A stretch of 16,169 bases of DNA from Enterobacterales bacterium (GTDB lineage: Bacteria; Pseudomonadota; Gammaproteobacteria; Enterobacterales; Succinivibrionaceae). Under the pieces are notes generated by a model, which did not search any database, was not told the origin of the DNA, and was given only the letters and a program-made list of their open reading frames with translations. Where the stretch lies: the NCBI GenBank assembly GCA_900768635.1, contig CAAGDP010000041.1:1-16169 (forward strand). The letters are read 5' to 3'. A program made the translations under genes and the position numbers. Positions within the stretch are counted from its first letter, which is position 1. The number at the start of each line of letters is the position of its first letter. Shown here one piece after another: positions 15,911 to 16,169 of this stretch.

Positions 15911-16055
15911 AATAAATCCTCTGCTTAGACTGCTGTTCTATTGATGATAACGAAAAAATCACACCTCTGTTACATACAACATCAAAAAATAGCAATTTGT
16001 TTGAAGAAGTAAGAAAAAATCCAGACTCATTAATAACTGCTAAGGAAAATTTCAT
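15900..16055 (-). pseudogene. Short ORF remnant abutting the IS end
   Basis: From an ATG at 16055 a frame of 51 codons runs to a TAA overlapping the first codons of the 828-aa gene. The frame stays open a little further upstream, into the IS terminus. No ribosome binding site precedes the ATG, and its start falls within about 10 bases of the proposed insertion boundary. It could be the 3' end of a gene whose front was separated by the IS insertion. The short overlap with the next gene is typical of neighbours in one operon. It could also be a chance open frame; no family was recognised. Confidence 0.3.
15944..15973 (-). promoter_or_regulatory. Candidate promoter of the minus-strand operon
   Basis: On the minus strand TATCAT (15944-15949) matches the -10 consensus at five of six positions. 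GTAACA (15968-15973) matches the -35 at four of six with an 18-base spacer. It lies about 33 bases before the ATG at 15910. The match is weak, and the operon could equally be read from further upstream. Confidence 0.3.
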
Positions 16056-16077
16056 AAATTTAATTAGGTTGCGGAAA

Positions 16078-16099
16078 CCCACTACCTTTAGGTGGTGGG
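16078..16099 (+). repeat. Subterminal hairpin of IS200/IS605-type left end
   Basis: It is identical in sequence and orientation to the hairpin at 87-108: CCCACTACC, loop TTTA, GGTGGTGGG. Both would be bound on the same strand by the same TnpA. Confidence 0.7.
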
Positions 16100-16115
16100 A
16101 GGAGCAACCGACCTC

Positions 16116-16169
16116 CTATCCTTGAGACTCTATGTATTTTTGTATAGTCGCTGACGATACTTCTCCAAT
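16116..16169 (-). CDS. tnpA: IS200/IS605 transposase TnpA, C-terminal end (partial)
   Basis: The last 17 codons before TAG (16116-16118) read with the motif TIQKYIESQ, close to the C-terminal helix of Y1-type transposases such as ISDra2 TnpA, which ends with QIQKYIESQ. TnpA is the HUH single-strand transposase; this short helix follows the region holding the catalytic tyrosine, which lies outside the window. The adjacent subterminal hairpin supports the assignment. Confidence 0.75.
   Translation of the reverse strand: MGEVSSATIQKYIESQG

Larger units (their letters stand above)
16065..16169 (-). mobile_element. Left end of an IS200/IS605-type element (partial)
   Basis: The region combines a subterminal hairpin (16078-16099) with the 3' end of tnpA reading towards it, as at the left end of elements with divergent tnpA and tnpB. 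The boundary at about 16064/16065 is inferred. TTTAA(T) at 16059-16064 can pair with AAA at 16075-16077, just 5' of the hairpin foot, as cleavage-site recognition works in this family. The element continues beyond the window. Confidence 0.6.

Overview
The window looks like a chromosomal segment of a gammaproteobacterium. The leucine-biosynthesis proteins are of gammaproteobacterial type. A nuclease of the AAA-ATPase-like/DUF1703 family, common in gut and rumen anaerobes, lies beside a type VI secretion (T6SS) accessory operon. A gut or rumen lineage such as the Succinivibrionaceae would fit, but this is inference from gene content, not an identification.

Layout. (1) 1-116: right end of an IS200/IS605-type element, with the last codons of a probable tnpB, a structured tail resembling an omegaRNA scaffold, and a subterminal hairpin. 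(2) 117-558: leader of the leucine operon, with an inverted repeat and a terminator/antiterminator-like pair of alternative hairpins. (3) 559-3677: leuB-leuC-leuD, tightly packed, followed by a strong intrinsic terminator. leuA is not present. (4) 3741-4079: AT-rich spacer with two TATAAT boxes and an unrecognised, frame-broken ORF remnant. (5) 4080-5708: a stand-alone AAA-ATPase-like/PD-(D/E)XK protein, visibly AT-richer than the leu genes. (6) 15910 down to 5828, minus strand: seven closely spaced genes forming one operon, in transcription order an 828-aa, a 259-aa and a 354-aa unrecognised protein, a 1121-aa DUF2169-coiled-coil-pentapeptide fusion, a 392-aa pentapeptide-repeat protein, a 136-aa DUF4150 PAAR-like protein and a DUF3540 protein. 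(7) 15900-16169: a short ORF remnant and the left end of a second IS200/IS605 element, with the last 17 codons of its tnpA.

How the parts work together. LeuB, LeuC and LeuD carry out the isomerisation and oxidative decarboxylation steps of leucine synthesis. The minus-strand operon contains the DUF2169/DUF4150/DUF3540/pentapeptide set known from T6SS effector-delivery loci, where DUF2169 proteins act as loading adaptors and DUF4150 proteins resemble PAAR spike tips. No Hcp, VgrG or sheath gene lies in the window. The most novel part is the three leading genes of that operon. They are unlike in length but share a plan: a beta-rich N-terminal region, one or more hydrophobic segments, and a C-terminal Ser/Asn-rich short-period beta stalk resembling the tails of VgrG/gp5. 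They may be a family of spike-associated or delivered proteins. The two IS ends carry the same 22-nt hairpin in the same orientation, so the unique DNA lies between two directly oriented copies of one IS type.
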